Assembly: GCA_002794775.1 (NCBI GenBank)
Contig: NBAY01000077.1
Span: 1-64,000 of the forward strand
Reading direction: 5' to 3'
Length of the DNA stretch: 64,000 bases
Source: Porodaedalea pini
Taxonomy: Eukaryota > Basidiomycota > Agaricomycetes > Hymenochaetales > Hymenochaetaceae
The translations under genes were made by a program, and so were the position numbers. Within the stretch, counting starts at the first letter, position 1. The number at the start of each line of letters is the position of its first letter. The notes under the pieces were generated by a model that ran no database searches, was not told the origin of the DNA, and worked only from the letters and a program-made list of their open reading frames with translations. Positions 58,809-64,000 of the stretch are shown in pieces.

Positions 58809-59904
58809 TGTAACACCAACTGGTTTGTTGGGCATGGAATGAGCAGAACGCACGCGGTGTACGTCACAAAGTCGAAGAGCCTCAACTCGGCAATCGAACG
58901 AAGCAGTACACCCGGATCGGTGGAGATTACCCGAACACGGAACGCACGCAACGACCGGATCGCACACATCAGCTACTCGGACCGACCCCAATGCACTTAT
59001 CTGTGCGCATGTCCTCTCGACCCTGCCAAAGGTTCGTTCATTTGCCTTTGTCTAAACGAACATGCGCCAGCCCGGCATTGGTCGTTCTGGCTCCGTACAA
59101 AGGATCCCAAAGCTCACTGATGCTACGCCAAGTCAACACGTGCCGTCCCCGCCTTTCAGTAGTTTGGATTGTGGAGCCGCTCAAAGGAACACTCAGGAGG
59201 CTCAGTGGTAGGACAATAGAGGACTCGTCTTATTTTATTTCACCTTTCATGTTTACGCAGGACACTTGTTTAGTATTTATAGAGCGCCGAATGTTGTAGA
59301 TAGAACAGCAATTCCACCCCCGAGTTTCGATGCCTAACTTTGTGTGATATCTCTCAGGAAGGTCTCTAGGTACTCCTCAGAGCCTTAGTGACTTGAATCG
59401 CTCACCTCGACTTCGTTTTATTTGCGTTGTGCTCGTTGCACTCGTTCCATCCGTTCCGTCTTCACCTCGTTCCGCTTTGTTCTCATTACCTCGACTTCGC
59501 TCCCTCTCGTCTCTTATCTTCTGATTTAGGTCCCGTATCTCGCCCCACTCTCTAGTACTCCAGACAACGTCTGTTAAGCGTAGGGACTAGCCGTCCATCC
59601 CGAGGACAATCCCGCTCCGAGAAATCGCACTAGTATTAGCGCGTCTCCGTACCTTCCGACACAGCCACCAACAATCCCCCACACATCTCGAGCGCTCTGC
59701 TGGTGCTACACTTCAAACACTTCCCTACTAGTACGCTTTGCCGATTCCGTTGCCCCTGACACACCGGAACACACGCAACCCGAACCCTGCGATCTGGAAC
59801 CCACGGGACTTGACCGGAATGAGGGTATTGACCCACTAGACACATCTCCCTTGAACTCATTCATCTGATTCCCATTCACTAACAACCGGAACTCAGTATT
59901 ATCA
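58809..59904 (+). repeat. Probable 5' LTR of gypsy element D
   Basis: The right end ATTATCA is fixed by the primer site two bases later. The left end is a best guess (TGTAACACC at 58809). It contains a TATTTATAG box near 59270 and GTTCCG-rich repeats. No gene inside. Confidence 0.5.
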
Positions 59905-59906
59905 AG

Positions 59907-59918
59907 TGGAGCCCACCG
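59907..59918 (+). promoter_or_regulatory. Primer-binding site, element D
   Basis: TGGAGCCCACCG, identical to 10631-10642. Confidence 0.7.
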
Positions 59919-59934
59919 CGAGGGGGTTTCAATC

Positions 59935-61515
59935 GTGTCACGTTCAGGTCGCCCACCGAATAAGTGGATTCTAGCCAGGCTGGAACGTGAAGCCAGAGAA
60001 GCACAGATTCAATCAACAGACTCAGGTGAAGAAGAAACCATTGACCGCATCTTATCATCCAATCCACACAGGTCAGAGGATCTCGACGATCACTCCCCTT
60101 CACCTCCATCTTCAGCAGTCCAAGCCTCGGTATCAGAAGACTCATCAAACTTTCCGTCATCGTTTCCGTCTACAATCTCATCCCCGTTCTCGTTTCTCGG
60201 CTCGAATTTACCGCCGACATCAGCAGAACCATCCACTCCACAGTCCACCTCAGAATCCCGATCCCCGACCGATTCCCAGCAGCCCACCTCGCCGCCAGGA
60301 AGCCCTACTCTTTGTCTATCGCATCTACAGTTTCCTTCATCCAGTCCCGCTGCGGTATTCTCTTCCCCAGTCGTTCTGTCCGTTCTGTCCGATCCGTCCG
60401 TTCTGTCCGATCCGTCCGATCCGTCCGATCCGTCCGTTCCGTCCGATCCGTCCGTTCCGTCCGATCCGTCCGATCCGTCCGATCCGTCTGTTCCGTCCGA
60501 TCCGTCCGTTCCGTCCGATCCGTCCGTTCCGTCCGATCCGTCCGTTCCGTCCGATCCGTCCGTTCCGTCCGATCCGTCCGTTCCGTCCGATCCGTCCGTT
60601 CCGTCCGATCCGTCTGTTCCGCTAGCAGCTCCTTTAGCGTCCGGAACTCTTGCCACTCACCAACGTCTTACCTCATTGTTAACTCCTCAGATCTTACGCT
60701 CGTCCCTCCACACCATCTATCAGCCACCAATGGCGATGAGAGCACCACGACGTGGGCAGTGTGATGCCCCGCACTTCGACGGTTCCAATGCCAGGGACCT
60801 ACCCTGTTACTTCGAGGATATTGAGTTCCTCGCCGATGATCTCAATTGGGATGACGGATCGAAAGCCAAATATGCCAGGTACTACGCCTCGGCAGAAGTC
60901 GCTGAACTCTGGGAAACCTTGGACGAGTTCAAAGCCAACCCAATCGTATGGAACGACATCAAGAAAGCAACCACCGGACTATACCCGAGCCTCGGAGCAG
61001 GACGACGCTACTCCCGTGCCGAGTTCGAGCAAATGGTCGTTGACTGAGCCGAACAAGGGATTCGCTCTCGCGAAGATCTGGGACAGTATAAGCAAGATTT
61101 CATAGTTCGATCTGACTATCTTATCGTGAAAGATAAGCTCACCAAGCCAGAATCCCAGCACGTGTTCCTGAGAGGAATCACTGGCGACTTATGTACAGCG
61201 CTTCTTCGGCGCTTAGAGATCAAGGAGTCCGATCACGAAGAAGGCGACCCCTACAAAATCGAAACTATCATCCAGCACGCCGACTTCATCCTCGGAGGAG
61301 CGTCATTCAGTGGCTCGATGGCTCAGGTGCCACGTACCTCGACTTCCAGCAGCTTGATTACCGTCAAAAAGGAGGAGGTCGATCTCAGCACAGTCATGGA
61401 AACACTCAAGAGCTTCCAAGTCCAGCTCGACGCCATGGGACGAGGATCAGGTACGACTAGAAGCAACACACCAGTCTCGATGTCACCAGCAGCACCTGTA
61501 CCTTTGCAGCCATGA
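59935..61515 (+). pseudogene. Gag of gypsy element D
   Basis: Opens MSRSGRPPNKW (GTG at 59935) for 370 codons to a TGA at 61045-61047 (VVD*AEQG), then continues in the same frame (61048-61515). The Ser/Pro-rich N-terminus holds a (DPSVPS) repeat. The capsid-like part (DAPHFDGSNARDLPCYFEDI) is homologous to the giant element gag. A second TGA at 61513-61515 (PLQP*NPGC) precedes a CCHC knuckle CTFCGELSHFIRSC (about 61528-61569). Both stops are TGA where Arg CGA is plausible. Confidence 0.8.
60376..60623 (+). repeat. Coding minisatellite of CCGTCCGATC/CCGTCCGTTC units
   Basis: About 27 nine-base units alternating GATCCGTCC and GTTCCGTCC encode (DPSVPS)n. Because 9 is a multiple of 3 and the units lack stops, other frames are also open over this stretch. 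Confidence 0.9.
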
Positions 61516-62820
61516 AACCCAGGGTGCACGTTCTGTGGGGAGCTAAGCCATTTCATTCGATCTTGCCCAAAAGTCCTTGAATATATCCAGAATGGCAAGT
61601 ATGCATGCAACGCGGAAGGACGAGTTACCCTGGCCAACGGGAGCTTCATCCCGAGCACAGTCCCTGGACGAACAATCATGGAACGTATCGATGGATTCCT
61701 AGGAAAAGATCAAGTCACGCATACAGTCAACTTAGTCGAAGTCGCTGACTCTGAAACTACATTCCCCGAACCTGTTCTCGTGGCCTCAGCGACAATTGAA
61801 GAGATCCCAGAAGACGAATACGAGGTAGAGAGACTCGAGGTATTGCTAGGAGAAGCAAGGAGGAGGACCAGTGCGGCGCGAAAAGCTAAGTTCGACGGAG
61901 TACAAGTTCCCCCTAAACCGACTGCGCCCCCTAGAACAGAACCCAAGACAACTCCAGTCCCCGCAGCAAAGCCAGAGGCCTCGACCCGCCCAGCAAAGCT
62001 GCAGCCCGCTGACGCACCCAAGACGTCATCTACGCAGCTGCAGTACTGCTACGTGTCCCCAGTCAAAGACGCTGCGGTCGTGCAGACAGTCCTCACTCGC
62101 TCTCTCGACTCGAACATCACCATCTTGCAACGAGAACTGTTAGCTCTGGCCCCCGACATACAAAAACAGATGAAAGACCTTACCATGACAAAGCGTTTGA
62201 CAGTAGGAGACGTCCATCTGGTCGGGGCAGGCGGAATGAGCGCAATGAGCGCAACGCACGGAACGCCCGGAACGCCCGGAACCGGCCACCCTGGCTCGTC
62301 CTGGTCCACCGACGGCCTCGTCGCACACAGCGCATGCCCAGATCATGATGTAGGACCAGCTGCCGAAGAATGTCTGCTGCTATGGACAGTTAAGGCAAAT
62401 TTTGCGGACGCATTGGAAGTCAAATGTATTCTCGACCAAGGTGCCGTTGTTTGCCTCATTCACGAAGACGTATGGGAGAAATTAGGTATCCATCTATGTG
62501 CTGACCAGTCAATGACTCTCGAGTCTGCCGATACAGGTCGTTCCTCTACATTGGGGATGATCCAGAATGTCAAAGTATCCGTTGCTGGCGTCGACGTTTC
62601 GCTCCAAGCACAGGTAGTTCGAAACGCTCCCTTCGAGGCCCTACTTGGTCAACCATTCTTTGCCATCACTGAGTGTGAAACGAAGGACTTCCTCTCAGGA
62701 GACCAGCATATCATGCTCACCAATCCATCCGAATGCTGGCGAAAATGCAAGGTCGCAACTGGGGTCCGTACCATCACTCGCTTCAATAAGCAGTCGGGTT
62801 TTCAGTGGTCGAGGAACTGA
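61516..62820 (+). CDS. Gag tail and protease region of gypsy element D
   Basis: Open from the zinc knuckle through 61678-62820 (380 codons in the Met-initiated part). A Pro/Ala-rich linker follows the knuckle. Then comes a helical block (RSLDSNITILQRELLALAPD) shared with the giant element and family B. Then a retropepsin-like domain with D-Q-G-A (KCILDQGAVVCLIHEDVW, about 62410-62470) and a hydrophobic-G motif (ALLGQPFFAITEC). A run of GTPGTPG-type residues near 62260 comes from short ACGCCCGGA repeats. The protease would cut the polyprotein. Confidence 0.8.
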   Translation, partial: NPGCTFCGELSHFIRSCPKVLEYIQNGKYACNAEGRVTLANGSFIPSTVPGRTIMERIDGFLGKDQVTHTVNLVEVADSETTFPEPVLVASATIEEIPEDEYEVERLEVLLGEARRRTSAARKAKFDGVQVPPKPTAPPRTEPKTTPVPAAKPEASTRPAKLQPADAPKTSSTQLQYCYVSPVKDAAVVQTVLTRSLDSNITILQRELLALAPDIQKQMKDLTMTKRLTVGDVHLVGAGGMSAMSATHGTPGTPGTGHPGSSWSTDGLVAHSACPDHDVGPAAEECLLLWTVKANFADALEVKCILDQGAVVCLIHEDVWEKLGIHLCADQSMTLESADTGRSSTLGMIQNVKVSVAGVDVSLQAQVVRNAPFEALLGQPFFAITECETKDFLSGDQHIMLTNPSECWRKCKVATGVRTITRFNKQSGFQWSRN

Positions 62821-64000
62821 TGTCCCAGCATCAGAGAGACGACGAACAGCTCGCTATATGCGCTCCCAAAACTTCACATTCAGTATTTTCAATCTTAGAC
62901 TCTACGATTCTGGTTTCTATTTATGAACAATGCCATCGCCACCTTTTCTTTTCGCCAGATAACTTATCCCTCGATGTCAACAAAGCTCAATACGACTTGT
63001 GCATCCTCGAAACCCCAGACGGCACTGATCCCACAGTTCTGGCCTACAAGAAAGTTGTCAATAAGGTTTGCCCCGTCGCTGGAATGCTCCCGAGGAATTC
63101 AGGATCATGCGACGCAAGCATCCCAGCCCACTAGAAGAGATGCCAGTACTCCCTACCAAACCTTTTGCTTTTGCACCAACTGGCAAGTTTACGCAGGAAT
63201 GAGCTGACACTTTCGACATTGATCCCTGCGAATTTCTGTGGCCCAAGGAACAGAAGCTAGTCATCAACTTAATCATGTTACAAGAAGGGGCGCTAGCCTG
63301 GGTAGAGACTGATCGAGGAGCATTGGACCCACGTTGGTTCGACCCAGTACGCATTCCGACAGTTCCGCACGTTCCGTGGGTCCACAGGAACATTCCCATT
63401 CTGCCGGGAATTCGAGAAGCGACGATCAAGCTTTTACACGAGAAGATCGACGCCGGAGTTTACGAGCCCTTGAACTCATCTTACCGATCATGGATGTTTT
63501 CGGTTATGAAGAAGGACAGAGTCTCGCTTCGCTTCGTCCACGATCTGCAAGATCTCAATAGAATTATGATACGCGACGCGGCTGTACCCCCGAACGTCGA
63601 CATGCTTGCCGAGCAATTTGGTGGCTGAGCCTGCTACACTGAACTGGATCTCTTCGTTGCATTCAACCAGCGAACCTTGCACAAAAGCTCCCAGGATCTG
63701 ACTACCTTCCAGACGCCCCTAGGAACGTTTCGTCTCACCGTACTCCCCATGGGGTACACGAATTCGCTTCAAATTCTTCACAACGACCTCACGTTCATTC
63801 TGCAAGATGAGATCCCGGAAGTTACGACCCCCTACGCTGACGACGTTATGGCCAGAGGACCAAAGACGCAGTACGAACTCCCCGATGGATCATATGAAAC
63901 AATCCCTGAGAACCCAGGGATTCGATGCTTCATCTGGGAGCATCTCCAGGATGTCAACCAAATCCTTCAACAAGTCAAAGTTGTGGGAGGAACTTTCTCA
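62821..64000 (+). pseudogene. Reverse transcriptase start of gypsy element D, cut by window end
   Basis: After the TGA at 62818-62820 the frame shifts (62805-63134) and resumes at 63275 (MLQEGALAWVETDRGALDPRWFDPV). It continues HVPWVHRNIPILPG, NSSYRSWMFSVMKKD, LQDLNRIMIRDAAVPP, a TGA at 63626-63628, then LTVLPMGYTNSLQIL and the catalytic Y-A-D-D (about 63832). The window ends within the RT palm or thumb. It provides the template for recognising the gap in the giant element at 26311-28218. Confidence 0.85.

Noticed and set aside
59987..60656. Long open frames in other phases and on the minus strand over the minisatellite (RPIRPF, SVRSVRSV, TDGSDG repeats)
   Set aside because: A 9-base repeat without stops is open in several frames; only the gag frame continues into homologous sequence.

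Overview
The window comes from a repeat-rich nuclear genome of a filamentous basidiomycete, most likely an Agaricomycete. The reasons are short GT-AG introns, Tf1/sushi-type Ty3 chromoviruses, a second group of long Ty3/gypsy elements with a shared primer-binding site, a Plavaka-type (CACTA-like) transposase, and fungal housekeeping gene fragments that keep their introns. Almost everything is mobile, or broken by mobile DNA. I saw no RNA gene, CRISPR array or bacterial-type operon.

Layout. 1-1052: a damaged second copy of a BTB-domain gene and its flank. 1106-9789: an AT-hook gene and a divergent coiled-coil gene, separated by chromovirus 1 (2352-8741, target duplication CCTGT). 9790-20429: the left part of a long gypsy element (family B) that cuts off the coiled-coil gene and is itself split by the nearly intact chromovirus 2 (11144-17452, target duplication TACAG). 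20430-32359: a giant minus-strand gypsy element with 930-bp LTRs, a nested LTR-like insertion, and an antisense polyQ/Cys-rich gene between integrase and the 3' LTR. 32360-33244: scrap DNA made of a gag fragment, a 180-bp fold-back element and a captured RPB1 fragment. 33628-36456: two uncharacterised tandem genes. 37462-45063: the most unusual locus. On one strand it joins a BTB gene, an internal piece of RPB1, an internal piece of PRP8 and the 3' half of the RNase P/MRP subunit gene RPP1. 45753-50176: a 5'-truncated chromovirus 3 that cuts the C-terminus of a Plavaka transposase (50177-54915). 56023-58302: an uncharacterised gene. About 58809-64000: the 5' LTR, gag, protease and start of reverse transcriptase of another long gypsy element, running off the window.

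Two themes tie the window together. First, many elements and genes carry in-frame TGA where CGA is expected, and the LTR pair of chromovirus 1 differs only at CpG-derived sites, which points to decay of methylated CpG. Second, unrelated host-gene fragments with introns have been copied, joined in one orientation and amplified: BTB and RPB1 pieces each occur twice. This looks like Helitron- or Pack-type gene capture, but I could not find the termini of a carrier element. A 19-bp motif, GTAAACTCAGTAATCGTAA, lies at three of the breakpoints.
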